38,261 nucleotides of DNA from the NCBI RefSeq assembly GCF_009735685.1, contig NZ_WHPN01000029.1, forward strand, positions 1 to 38,261. Reading direction: 5' to 3'. The translations under genes were made by a program, and so were the position numbers. The notes under the pieces are model-generated. The model was not told where the DNA came from. It ran no database searches and worked only from the letters and a program-made list of their open reading frames with translations. The DNA comes from Streptomyces lycii. GTDB taxonomy: Bacteria > Actinomycetota > Actinomycetes > Streptomycetales > Streptomycetaceae. Positions 18,221-25,893 of this stretch are shown here, one piece after another; within the stretch, counting starts at the first letter, position 1; each line of letters starts with the position of its first letter.

Positions 18221-18237
18221 GAGGAAAGCAGACGGTC

Positions 18238-18585
18238 ATGCACCTTCTCGACTCCGTCGACGCCGCGTCGCTGCGCACCGACGTCCCCGCCTTCCGCCCC
18301 GGCGACACCGTGAACGTCCACGTGCGCGTCATCGAGGGCAACCGCTCCCGTGTCCAGCAGTTCAAGGGCGTGGTCATCCGCCGCCAGGGCGCCGGTGTCC
18401 GCGAGACCTTCACGGTCCGCAAGGTCAGCTTCAGCGTCGGCGTCGAGCGCACCTTCCCGGTGCACACCCCGATCGTCGAGAAGATCGAGGTCGTCACCCG
18501 CGGTGACGTGCGCCGCGCCAAGCTGTACTATCTCCGTGAGCTGCGCGGCAAGGCCGCGAAGATCAAGGAGAAGCGCGACAGCTGA
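18238..18585 (+). CDS. rplS: 50S ribosomal protein L19
   Basis: 115 residues, [25 protein letters not shown] at the start and [19 protein letters not shown] at the end. L19 sits at the 30S-50S interface. The ATG at 18238 gives the standard N-terminus; in-frame sequence upstream to 18103 is leader. Ribosome site GAGGAAAG at 18221-18228. Confidence 0.97.
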   Translation: MHLLDSVDAASLRTDVPAFRPGDTVNVHVRVIEGNRSRVQQFKGVVIRRQGAGVRETFTVRKVSFSVGVERTFPVHTPIVEKIEVVTRGDVRRAKLYYLRELRGKAAKIKEKRDS

Positions 18586-18630
18586 CGTACAGCGGGTCCT
18601 CACCGCCGGGCCGGATAGGCTCTCCGGTCG

Positions 18631-19431
18631 ATGGACACCGACGAACAGCTTCCGGAGCGCGACCGCTCTCCCGGCCCCGACGAGGGGCGGGAGCGGCGGT
18701 CGCGCTCTCTGCGTTCCGTGTGCTCCGCCCTGCTGGACCGCTGGTACGACAGCGGTCCCTGGCGGCGCGCGGGGATGCTCCTGGCCGCCTGCGCCCTTGT
18801 GCTGGCGCTGCTCAGCGCCTATGTCGTCCAGCCGTTCCTGATCCCGAGCGGCTCCATGGAGAACACCCTCCGCGTCGGAGACCGGGTGCTCGTGAACAAG
18901 CTCGCGTATCGTTTCGGCAACGAACCGCGCCGCGGGGACGTAATTGTGTTCGACGGCACCGGATCGTTCGTCCACGGCGGCGGGTCCGGTGGGGCGATGG
19001 CAGGACTGCTGCGGAAGACCGCCGCGGCGGTGGGACTCGCGGAGCCCGCGGAGACCGACTACGTCAAACGGGTGGTCGGGGTCGGCGGCGACCGGGTCAC
19101 CTGCTGCGACGAGCGGGGGAGGATCAAGGTGAACGGCGTGGCCCTCGACGAGGATTACCTGCGGCCGGGCGACAGCCCGTCGAACGTGCCCTTCGACATT
19201 GCCGTTCCAGAGGGCAGACTCTTCGTCATGGGTGACCACCGCAGCGACTCACGTGACTCCCGCGACCATCTCGGCGAGCCCGGCGGCGGTACGGTGCCCG
19301 TCGACCGCGTCATCGGCAGGGCCGACTGGATCGGCTGGCCGTCCGACCGCTGGACCGGCCTCGGCGGAACACCCGCGTTCGACCGGGTGCCCGGTTCCGC
19401 CGGCCAGATAGCGGGCGGCGGGCGTGGGTAG
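18631..19431 (+). CDS. sipW: Type I signal peptidase SipW
   Basis: 266 residues. Removes signal peptides from Sec and Tat exported proteins at the outer membrane face. One N-terminal membrane segment (LLAACALVLALLSAYVV, about residues 50-66) precedes the catalytic Ser in IPSGSMENT (Ser75). The general base is in DYVKRVVGVGGD (Lys146); the family box GDHRSDSRDSR follows. First of four tandem paralogues, an arrangement described in S. lividans as sipW-sipX-sipY-sipZ. No clear C-terminal membrane segment. Its stop overlaps the sipX start by 8 bases. Confidence 0.92.
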   Translation: MDTDEQLPERDRSPGPDEGRERRSRSLRSVCSALLDRWYDSGPWRRAGMLLAACALVLALLSAYVVQPFLIPSGSMENTLRVGDRVLVNKLAYRFGNEPRRGDVIVFDGTGSFVHGGGSGGAMAGLLRKTAAAVGLAEPAETDYVKRVVGVGGDRVTCCDERGRIKVNGVALDEDYLRPGDSPSNVPFDIAVPEGRLFVMGDHRSDSRDSRDHLGEPGGGTVPVDRVIGRADWIGWPSDRWTGLGGTPAFDRVPGSAGQIAGGGRG

Positions 19432-20551
19432 CCGCGGCCGCCCCCGGTACGGCCACCACCGGGCCCCCGCCGACACCCGGCTGCCCACCGGCACCCGCCC
19501 CTCGGGCGGCAGGGTCACCGGAGGAAGGGCCGAGCGCCGCAGGACCGCCCGGCGCATCAAGCGCCGCCGCCGCAGGTCCGCGCTGAAGGAAGTGCCGATA
19601 CTGATCACGGTCGCCCTGGTGATCGCGCTGGCGCTCAAGACCTTTCTCGTCCAGGCGTTCGTGATCCCCTCCGGATCGATGGAACAGACCATCCGCATCG
19701 GCGACCGGGTGCTGGTCGACAAGCTCACCCCGTGGTTCGGCTCGAAGCCGCAGCGGGGCGACGTCGTGGTCTTCAAGGACCCCGGGGGCTGGCTGGCGGG
19801 GGAGCAGTCCGAACCCGCCGACGACCCCGTGGTGATCAAGCAGGGCAAGGAACTGCTCACCTTCATCGGACTGCTGCCCTCCGCCGACGAGCAGGACCTG
19901 ATCAAGCGGGTCGTCGCGGTCGGCGGGGACACCGTGAAGTGCTGTGACAAGGACGGCAAGGTCACCGTCAACGGCACCCCGCTCGCGGAGCCGTACGTGC
20001 ACCCGGGGAACACGCCGTCCGACATGAAGTTCGAAGTGGACGTCCCGGCCGGGCGCCTGTTCGTCATGGGCGACCACCGGGCGAACTCCGCCGACTCCCG
20101 TTTCCACCTCAACGAGGCCGCCGACGGCACGGTCCCCGAGGACCTGGTCGTCGGCCGGGCCATGGTGATCGCCTGGCCGTTCGACCACTGGCGGCGCCTG
20201 GAGGAACCGGAGACGTACGCATCCGTGCCCGACGGGCGCGACGGCGCGACACCCGCGGCCGCCCCGGGTCCACGAACCGAGAGGCCAGGGGCTCATACTG
20301 GACACTCCGGGCCCGAGCCGGCCCGGGATGTGCAAGCGACGGTCCAACTCCCGACTCCTGCGGAACTCTCGCTCGTTATGGGAGTGGTGGGCCTGCGCCG
20401 TGCGCGGCTCAGGCGGCAGCGTGGAGTGAGGAGTAATTGTGGGGGATGTGGCGGTCGGCGCACGTTCCGGTCACGAAGAGCCCGGCGAGTCCGGGAAGCG
20501 GCTGGAGGACGGCCGGCGCGATCGGTCCGAGGACGGCGGCGGAGGCGATGA
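19424..20551 (+). CDS. sipX: Type I signal peptidase SipX
   Basis: 375 residues from GTG at 19424. A long basic N-terminus (RRIKRRRRR, residues ~43-51) precedes the membrane segment ILITVALVIALALKTFLV. Catalytic Ser85 lies in IPSGSMEQT and Lys161 in DLIKRVVAVGGD; GDHRANSADSR is the conserved box. A short hydrophobic patch PAELSLVMGVVGL lies near residue 312. The last ~55 residues are Arg/Gly-rich and run 113 bases into sipY in another frame, so the natural C-terminus looks unconstrained. Confidence 0.9.
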   Translation: MGSRGRPRYGHHRAPADTRLPTGTRPSGGRVTGGRAERRRTARRIKRRRRRSALKEVPILITVALVIALALKTFLVQAFVIPSGSMEQTIRIGDRVLVDKLTPWFGSKPQRGDVVVFKDPGGWLAGEQSEPADDPVVIKQGKELLTFIGLLPSADEQDLIKRVVAVGGDTVKCCDKDGKVTVNGTPLAEPYVHPGNTPSDMKFEVDVPAGRLFVMGDHRANSADSRFHLNEAADGTVPEDLVVGRAMVIAWPFDHWRRLEEPETYASVPDGRDGATPAAAPGPRTERPGAHTGHSGPEPARDVQATVQLPTPAELSLVMGVVGLRRARLRRQRGVRSNCGGCGGRRTFRSRRARRVREAAGGRPARSVRGRRRRR

Positions 20552-21392
20552 CGGGGGAGAGATGGCGGGCAAGAAGCAGCGTTCCTTCTGGAAGGAACTG
20601 CCGATCCTCGTCGGAATCGCACTGCTGCTGGCCCTTCTGATCAAGACCTTTCTGCTCCAGGCGTTCTCGATTCCCTCGGACTCGATGCAGAACACCCTGC
20701 AGCGCGGTGACCGGGTGCTGGTGGACAAGCTGACCCCGTGGTTCGGCGGCGAGCCCGAGCGCGGCGAGGTCGTCGTCTTCCACGACCCGGGCGGCTGGCT
20801 CGGTGACACCGGGGCCACCGAGACCGGCGCCGTGGCGGGCGGTGTGCAGAAGGTGCTCAGCTTCATCGGGCTGATGCCGTCGGCCGAGGAGAAGGACCTG
20901 ATCAAGCGGGTCATCGGAGTCGGCGGGGACACCGTCGAGTGCGCGAAGGACGGCGCCGTCCGCGTCAACGGCAAGGCGCTGGACGAGACCGACTACCTCT
21001 ACCCGGGCAGCACCCCGTGCGGGGACAAGCCCTTCGGGCCGGTCACCATTCCCGACGGCCGGATCTGGGTGATGGGCGACAACCGGCAGAACAGCCTCGA
21101 CTCGCGCTACCACCAGAACCTCCCGGGCGCCGGGACGGTCTCGGTGGACGAGGTCGTCGGCCGGGCGGTCGTGGTGGCATGGCCGGTCAACCGCTGGCAG
21201 GGGCTTCCGGTCCCGGGCACGTTCGACCAGCCCGCCCTGAACGCGGCCGGCGCGGCCGCTCCCGTGGCCCTCGGGTTCGCCGGGGCGGTGCCGCTCGTCC
21301 TGTGGCGCCGCCGCAGGCTGATCGCCCGGGAGTTCCCGGTTTCGCCGCAGGGCCGGGAGAGCGCGGCGGAGAAGGCCCAGCCGGGCGGCTGA
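20439..21392 (+). CDS. sipY: Type I signal peptidase SipY
   Basis: 317 residues from GTG at 20439, preceded by GAGGAG at 20428-20433. Acidic Gly-rich N-terminus, membrane segment ILVGIALLLALLIKTFLL, catalytic Ser82 in IPSDSMQNT, Lys156 in DLIKRVIGVGGD and box GDNRQNSLDSR. A second membrane segment near residues 272-292 (APVALGFAGAVPLVLW) is followed by Arg residues, giving two anchors. SipY is reported as the main processing enzyme in S. lividans. It starts inside sipX. Confidence 0.92.
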   Translation: MGDVAVGARSGHEEPGESGKRLEDGRRDRSEDGGGGDDGGEMAGKKQRSFWKELPILVGIALLLALLIKTFLLQAFSIPSDSMQNTLQRGDRVLVDKLTPWFGGEPERGEVVVFHDPGGWLGDTGATETGAVAGGVQKVLSFIGLMPSAEEKDLIKRVIGVGGDTVECAKDGAVRVNGKALDETDYLYPGSTPCGDKPFGPVTIPDGRIWVMGDNRQNSLDSRYHQNLPGAGTVSVDEVVGRAVVVAWPVNRWQGLPVPGTFDQPALNAAGAAAPVALGFAGAVPLVLWRRRRLIAREFPVSPQGRESAAEKAQPGG

Positions 21393-21450
21393 CCCCGGAC
21401 GGTACCGCCGGGTAGGGTGCCGTCCCAGGTCTTCGATCCGGGGAGCCGGG

Positions 21451-22182
21451 ATGAGCACAGCGGGACGTACGGCGGACGGCAGCGGCAAGCTGGGCGGCGT
21501 GCTGTCCGGAATCGCCGTCGCGGTCGGCTGCGTGCTGTTCCTGGGCGGGTTCGCCTGGGCCGCGCTGCTGTACCAGCCGTACACGGTGCCGACCGACTCG
21601 ATGGCGCCGACCGTCGCCCCCGGCGACCGGGTGCTCGCCGAGCGCATCGACGGCGGTGAGGTGCGCCGCGGCGACGTGGTCGTCTTCACCGACGAGGTGT
21701 GGGGCGACCTCCCGATGATCAAGCGCGTCGTGGGGACCGGCGGGGACAAGGTCGCCTGCTGTGACGACGAAGGCCGGCTCACCGTGAACGGTGAGCCGGT
21801 CGACGAGTCGTATCTCCCCGGCGACGGCCCGGCCTCGCCCAGCACCTTCTCCGCGACGGTCCCCCGGGACAGCCTCTTCCTACTGGGCGACAACCGCGGC
21901 GCGTCACTGGACTCCCGGGAACACCTGGCGGACGGCGACCACGGCGCCGTGCCCCGGGCGGCGGTCAGCGGCCGGGTGGACGCCGCGGCCTGGCCGTTGG
22001 AGGACCTCGGGATGCTGCCCCGGCCCGCCGCCTTCGAGGGGCTGCCGGGCGGTGTGTCGGAACCCGGGCCGCTGCGGCCGCTCACCTGGGCCGTGGTCGC
22101 TGGTACGGCGCTGATCCTGGGCGGGGCCGCGTACGGCCCGGTCGCGAACCGGCGGCGGAGGAAGGCCCCGGCCCGCGCCTAG
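21451..22182 (+). CDS. sipZ: Type I signal peptidase SipZ
   Basis: 243 residues, ATG at 21451. Membrane segment IAVAVGCVLFLGGFAWAALL, catalytic Ser50 in VPTDSMAPT, Lys91 in MIKRVVGTGGD, box GDNRGASLDSR, and a C-terminal membrane segment near residues 214-232. It lacks the large insert found in SipW-Y between the catalytic Ser and Lys. A 58-bp gap separates it from sipY; in S. lividans sipZ starts its own operon. Confidence 0.92.
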   Translation: MSTAGRTADGSGKLGGVLSGIAVAVGCVLFLGGFAWAALLYQPYTVPTDSMAPTVAPGDRVLAERIDGGEVRRGDVVVFTDEVWGDLPMIKRVVGTGGDKVACCDDEGRLTVNGEPVDESYLPGDGPASPSTFSATVPRDSLFLLGDNRGASLDSREHLADGDHGAVPRAAVSGRVDAAAWPLEDLGMLPRPAAFEGLPGGVSEPGPLRPLTWAVVAGTALILGGAAYGPVANRRRRKAPARA

Positions 22183-22206
22183 GCGGGCCGTGGCGTTCCG
22201 CGCGGC

Positions 22207-22233
22207 GGAAGCCCGGTACGCATGCGGGCTTCC
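22207..22233 (+). terminator. Hairpin after sipZ
   Basis: 9-bp inverted repeat (22207-22215 with 22225-22233, 9-nt loop), 24 bp past the sipZ stop. The rest of 22234-22449 holds no convincing gene. Confidence 0.6.
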
Positions 22234-22449
22234 CCCGGGTCCCCGCGCGCAGCGCTCACGGGGGAGCGGGGCACGTGGCGGCCGACCTCCGGGGAACGGG
22301 CGGCGCCCCGTGAGACGGTGTACCCGAACGGGTTCGCACAGCCGCTGCGCACACTGATCGACGAGAGTCCCCCCGGAGCGGGTCCGCGGCCAGGAGACGG
22401 CGCGGACCTGACGCACAATAGGGGGACGCACTGGTGAAGGGGACGTGGC

Positions 22450-22773
22450 ATGAGCGCCGAAGACCTCGAGAAGTACGAGACCGAGATGGAGCTGAAGCTC
22501 TACCGGGAGTACCGCGATGTCGTCGGCCTGTTCAAATACGTGATCGAGACCGAGCGGCGTTTCTACCTCACCAACGACTACGAGATGCAGGTGCACTCGG
22601 TCCAGGGCGAGGTGTTCTTCGAGGTGTCGATGGCGGACGCCTGGGTGTGGGACATGTACCGGCCGGCCCGCTTCGTCAAGCAGGTGCGGGTGCTCACCTT
22701 CAAGGACGTGAACATCGAGGAGCTCAACAAGAGCGACCTCGAGCTGCCGGGGGAGTCCGGATTCAGCGAGTGA
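22450..22773 (+). CDS. DUF2469 family protein
   Basis: 107 residues, MSAEDLEKYETEMELKLYREYRD at the start, with YVIETERRFYLTND and a C-terminal ...SDLELPGESGFSE. A short, highly conserved actinobacterial protein of unknown function normally found between the sip genes and yraN. Ribosome site AAGGGG at 22437-22442 before ATG 22450. Rich in Glu and aromatic residues, cytoplasmic. Confidence 0.9.
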   Translation: MSAEDLEKYETEMELKLYREYRDVVGLFKYVIETERRFYLTNDYEMQVHSVQGEVFFEVSMADAWVWDMYRPARFVKQVRVLTFKDVNIEELNKSDLELPGESGFSE

Positions 22774-22935
22774 GGCGAGTGGGGCGCGCTGCGAGTGAGG
22801 CCGGCGGCTAGTGGGGCGCGAGGCGAGCGGGGCTTGCGGCTAGTGGGGCGCGTGAGGCGAGCGGGGCCCGCGACGATGGCACGTGAGGCGAGTGAGGCCC
22901 GCGGCCAGTGGGGCGCGTGAGGCGAGTGTGAGGGC
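22771..22935. repeat. Degenerate minisatellite between the DUF2469 gene and yraN
   Basis: Imperfect units of roughly 30-48 bp built on TGAGGCGAGYGGGGC and GGCYAGTGGGGCGCG. The core AGGCGAG recurs at about 22773, 22821, 22855, 22887 and 22920. The first unit includes the DUF2469 stop codon. No coding potential seen. Confidence 0.75.
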
Positions 22936-22971
22936 CGCGAGTCCGCGTTTTCACCCCGGCGGGTGACCGCG

Positions 22972-22980
22972 TTGTCCACA
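22972..22980 (+). promoter_or_regulatory. Consensus DnaA box upstream of yraN
   Basis: TTGTCCACA, the exact Streptomyces DnaA-box consensus, about 90 bp before yraN. A single box; function not known. Confidence 0.45.
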
Positions 22981-23062
22981 ACCAGCGAGTAGTCCACCGT
23001 TCCCGTCCAAGATCCACCGGGAATCCGGAGACCGGCCAGAGTCGGTGCCGGAGGTGGTGCCG

Positions 23063-23431
23063 ATGAACGCGCGACGAGCGCTCGGCCGCTACGGGGAGGA
23101 CCTGGCGGCGCGACGGCTGGCCCAGGCCGGGATGACAGTGCTGGAGCGCAACTGGCGCTGCCGGGAGGGCGAGATCGACATCGTCGCCAGGGACGGTGAC
23201 GCCCTGGTGATCTGCGAGGTGAAGACCCGCCGCGCGGCCGGCTACGAGCATCCGATGGCGGGCGTCCACCGGCGGCAGGCGGTGCGGCTGCGGCGGCTCG
23301 CGGCCCGCTGGCTGGCCGAGCGCAGGCCGGGGCAGGGGCCGCCGCCGGGCGGGGTGCGGATCGATCTGGTCGGCGTGCTGCTCCCCGGCCGCGGCGCCCC
23401 GGTGCTGGAGCACGCCCGGGGGGTGTCCTGA
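23063..23431 (+). CDS. yraN: YraN/UPF0102 family nuclease-like protein
   Basis: 122 residues from ATG 23063 with GGAGGTGG at 23050-23057. The endonuclease-like PD-(D/E)xK core is visible: Glu12 in [20 protein letters not shown] (Glu37, Asp39) and ICEVKTR (Glu52, Lys54). Family members are predicted Holliday junction resolvase-like nucleases. It overlaps the start of comM by one base (TGATG), so it forms an operon with the DNA-processing genes comM and dprA. A GTG start at 23045 would sit before the ribosome site and is less likely. Confidence 0.88.
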   Translation: MNARRALGRYGEDLAARRLAQAGMTVLERNWRCREGEIDIVARDGDALVICEVKTRRAAGYEHPMAGVHRRQAVRLRRLAARWLAERRPGQGPPPGGVRIDLVGVLLPGRGAPVLEHARGVS

Positions 23432-24183
23432 TGGGATTCGCCCGCACCTGCTCGGTCGCCCTGGTCGGCGTCGAGGGCGTGGTGGTGGAGGTCCAGGCGG
23501 ACCTGGAGCCGGGGATGGCGGCGTTCGCGCTCGTCGGGCTGCCGGACAAGAGCCTGGTGGAGTCCCGTGACCGGGTCCGCGCCGCGGTCGTCAACTCCGG
23601 CGCCGACTGGCCGCAGAAGAAGCTCACCGTGGGACTCAGCCCCGCCTCGGTGCCGAAGGGCGGCAGCGGCTTCGATCTCGCTGTGGCCTGCGCGGTGCTC
23701 GGTGCCGCGGAGCGGATCGACCCGCGGCAGATCGCCGACGTCATGATGATCGGCGAGCTGGGGCTCGACGGCCGGGTCCGGCCCGTGCGGGGCGTGCTCC
23801 CGGCGGTGCTCGCGGCCGCCGAGGCGGGACACCAGCAGGTCGTCGTGCCGGAGCAGACCGCTTCCGAGGCGGCCCTGGTGCCGGGTGTCTCGGTGCTCGG
23901 GGTGCGCAGCCTGCGGCAGCTGATCGCGGTGCTCAACGACGAGCCGGTCCCCGAGGAGGACACCGGGCCGGAGAACGGACGCCCCGACCCGGCGCTGGCC
24001 GGGCTGACGCTCCCGGGGGCCGGCGCGGTCGCGGGGCTCTCCGCGCGGACTGCCGCGGGCGAGCCGCCGCCCGACCTCGCCGATGTCGCGGGCCAGCGCG
24101 GGGCGCGGGCGGCGCTGGAGGTGGCGGCCGCCGGAGGCCACCACCTTTACCTCAAGGGCCCGCCCGGCGCGGGTACACACTGA
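23431..24183 (+). pseudogene. comM: comM (yifB) 5' fragment, interrupted by the mobile element
   Basis: 250 codons of the Mg-chelatase-like AAA+ helicase ComM/YifB. It keeps the N-terminal Lon-protease-like fold domain (GFARTCSVALVGVEG..VEVQADLEPGM, GLPDKSLVESRDRVRAA, FDLAVACAVL) and enters the AAA+ domain at HHLYLKGPPGAG. After Gly248 the reading passes into element DNA, adds Thr-His and stops at 24181-24183. The missing Lys-Thr of Walker A lies at 32570-32575. Joined, the two host parts give 540 codons, the normal length. ComM is a branch-migration helicase acting in DNA integration. Confidence 0.93.
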
Positions 24184-24191
24184 GGGAGACA
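24142..24191. other. attL junction
   Basis: Host half-site to the left, element half-site to the right of the shared core GGnGCnGG at 24166-24173. The element arm ACACACTGAGGGAGACA (24175-24191) is, in reverse complement, 14/17 identical to the arm at attR (32537-32553). This is the imperfect symmetry expected of attP for a large serine integrase. Confidence 0.75.
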
Positions 24192-24239
24192 GACTACCAG
24201 GGGGCGGCAAGATGCCCTCTGACCAGCGGAAACGGTCTC

Positions 24240-24542
24240 TCAGCGCTCCACTACGAAGGTCCCTAGTCCTACTTCGCCGCGCGTCCAACCCTCTTCGCGT
24301 ACATGCCGCATCGCTTTCGCCGCTGTCGCGTTGACGACCCCGAACTCTTCGGCAATCTCAAGCGTCGACGGCACCCGGCTTCCCGGCGGATACGTACCGT
24401 CCTCAATCCGCCGGATGATCTCCGCTGCGATCTGTCGCCACAACGGGCGCGTGCGGTCAAGCTCCATGCGGCAAGCGTGGGTGTCCATGACTGTCCGCGC
24501 ATCCGTAGATAACCGTGGATAACTGCGGGTACGCTGAGGCAT
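24240..24542 (-). CDS. GntR-family transcriptional regulator (short)
   Basis: Up to 100 residues. A GntR winged helix-turn-helix fills the C-terminal two-thirds: LWRQIAAEIIRRIEDGTYPPGSRVPSTLEIAEEFGVVNATAAKAMRHVREEGW, ending GLGTFVVER. No ligand domain is attached, so this is a stand-alone DNA-binding domain. ATG 24542 has a possible GGGGCG ribosome site; ATG 24488 and ATG 24467 are alternatives and would remove a non-conserved N-terminus. Lies next to attL and divergent from the 104-residue gene. Likely the element's own repressor. Confidence 0.8.
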   Translation of the reverse strand: MPQRTRSYPRLSTDARTVMDTHACRMELDRTRPLWRQIAAEIIRRIEDGTYPPGSRVPSTLEIAEEFGVVNATAAKAMRHVREEGWTRGEVGLGTFVVER

Positions 24543-24548
24543 AGAAAC

Positions 24549-24581
24549 GCCCCGACACCCGCTGTGGACGGATGCCGGGGC
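24549..24581. promoter_or_regulatory. Inverted repeat between divergent element genes (operator candidate)
   Basis: GCCCCGACACCCG (24549-24561) and CGGATGCCGGGGC (24569-24581) form 13-bp arms with two mismatches and a 7-nt centre. It lies between the GntR-type gene and the divergent plus-strand gene and so could be the regulator's operator. Confidence 0.45.
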
Positions 24582-24612
24582 AACGGCCGATCACGCTAGG
24601 AGTGACCGACGT

Positions 24613-24927
24613 ATGAGCAACCCTACCGAGGCGATTAGCGGACTTAGGCGCCTGCCCTGGAAGACGGAGAGCGGCAAGCCCGCGTACCTCAGCGCTGACG
24701 ACCCGAACAGCCTCCTTGCTGTCATGGCTGACACCGTTGAAGCCCAGATGCTTGCGAGCGCCGAAGAGGTACTTCGGTTCGCGCGGGATCTACTGGCGGG
24801 GGGCACCCCCCTCACTGCGGATGAGATCGCGTACACGGCTCAGCGGCTGACTGAATGTCTGGCCGATGCTGTACGGGTGGCGACGCTGCGCGGGGAACGC
24901 CTGCCGGAGCCCGTAGACGCGCCGTAG
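24613..24927 (+). CDS. Hypothetical element protein (104 aa)
   Basis: ATG 24613 with GGAGTG at 24599-24604. Not recognised. Acidic, largely helical, with no Cys, no membrane segment and no signal peptide. A central helix runs SLLAVMADTVEAQMLASAEEVLRFARDLL; the second half (LTADEIAYTAQRLTECLADAVRVATLRGERL) looks like another helical pair. It is the only element gene on the plus strand and shares a control region with the GntR-type regulator, which suggests an accessory or lysogeny-state product rather than a structural one. Confidence 0.7.
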   Translation: MSNPTEAISGLRRLPWKTESGKPAYLSADDPNSLLAVMADTVEAQMLASAEEVLRFARDLLAGGTPLTADEIAYTAQRLTECLADAVRVATLRGERLPEPVDAP

Positions 24928-24945
24928 AAGCCCGCAGACGACGAA

Positions 24946-24983
24946 GAGCCCCGTACCTCCCAGCGAAGGGAAGTACGGGGCTC
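24946..24983. terminator. Bidirectional terminator hairpin in the element
   Basis: Perfect 11-bp inverted repeat (24946-24956 with 24973-24983, 16-nt loop) between the ends of two convergent genes (24927 and 25002). Confidence 0.75.
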
Positions 24984-25001
24984 AGTCGCGCTCACAGCGC
25001 C

Positions 25002-25247
25002 TCAGAACACGTCCGGGTGGTCACCGGTCGCGTAGAACACGTCATCCATGCGGGCAAACCAGCCGTTGCCACGCTTCAACCACTTGCGTGGCTCACGGCC
25101 AATCTCAGCGGCGAAGAGCGCGGCGAAAGCCGGGTACAACTCATGGGAACGCACGTCCACTGAATGCCGGTCGCGCACGATCGTTGCGGCAATGTCGGCA
25201 ATATCGTTGCTGACGCGGAAATCTTTCTTCGGCCCGTTGTACTTCAC
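25002..25247 (-). CDS. Hypothetical element protein (81 aa)
   Basis: GTG at 25247, preceded by GGGAG, overlaps the stop of the upstream gene by 4 bases (GTGA), so the two are coupled. Begins MKYNGPKKDFRVSNDIADIAATIVRDR and ends MDDVFYATGDHPDVF. Not recognised; mixed charge, no Cys, no membrane segment. Being last in the capsid/terminase operon it may be a head or packaging accessory. A TTG at 25259 is a less likely start. Confidence 0.7.
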   Translation of the reverse strand: MKYNGPKKDFRVSNDIADIAATIVRDRHSVDVRSHELYPAFAALFAAEIGREPRKWLKRGNGWFARMDDVFYATGDHPDVF

Positions 25248-25705
25248 CGCGTCTCCCAACTTGCAGCCTCAGCCGCGTTGATCTCAGCAACCCGCTTGAG
25301 GGCAAGCCGCTTGATAGTGGCAATGTCGTCGTCTTCGCTGTGCGCTTCGCTCGATGGTGCTTCAAGGTCCCGCAGCGTATTGTGAACGGCGCTGAGATAG
25401 CGAAGGGCAGGATGCGCAACCTTCGCACCGGAAGCACCAGTGATTGTGAATCCGTCAGCGGCAACGTCAGCAATCAACATGTCCCACAGTGCGCGGGCAG
25501 CGTCGTAACGGTCGCTTCCCGGGGCTGACTCGCCGTCTCCCGGATTACCGGCCGCTGAGGGCAGCGGGATAACCCTGCCTTCCTTCTCGGCCTTCCTGGC
25601 GCGGTGCTCGGCCTTTCGGCAGTTCTCTGCGTGGTAGCGGGCTCCGCGTCCAGCGTCCAGCGGGATCGGCTCATCACATCCACGGAACGCGCATGTCTTC
25701 GTCAT
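25244..25705 (-). CDS. P27-like phage terminase small subunit (probable)
   Basis: 153 residues from ATG 25705 behind AAAGGGGG. N-terminal zinc-finger-like part: Cys5, Cys10, then RYHAENCRKAEHRARKAEK. The central and C-terminal part, ALWDMLIADVAADGFTITGASG followed by KVAHPALRYLSAVHNTLRDLEA, resembles the end of P27-family small terminases (...G.TVTG..G...HPA...L). Those recognise viral DNA for packaging. The position after a capsid gene agrees. No large terminase is present, so a helper enzyme would be needed. The zinc finger is unusual for the family. Moderate certainty. Confidence 0.55.
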   Translation of the reverse strand: MTKTCAFRGCDEPIPLDAGRGARYHAENCRKAEHRARKAEKEGRVIPLPSAAGNPGDGESAPGSDRYDAARALWDMLIADVAADGFTITGASGAKVAHPALRYLSAVHNTLRDLEAPSSEAHSEDDDIATIKRLALKRVAEINAAEAASWETR

Positions 25706-25893
25706 ATGGTTGCCCCCTTTCAGGGTGTCGCGCGGTAGCCGTCGCACGGGGGAGGGGTGGCGACGGACGGCCGCGTTTTCCGAGCTGGGACCGGGATCGC
25801 TGAGAGCACTTCCGTTGAACTTTTGGGGTGCTCTCCCCTCCCGTCTCCGCTGCACGATGATGCACAGCGAATGCAACGGCGTGTGCAATCTCG

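Noticed and set aside
22222..22437. 71-codon open frame between sipZ and the DUF2469 gene
   Set aside because: No NUDIX box or other motif, no clear ribosome site, overlaps the sipZ terminator area.
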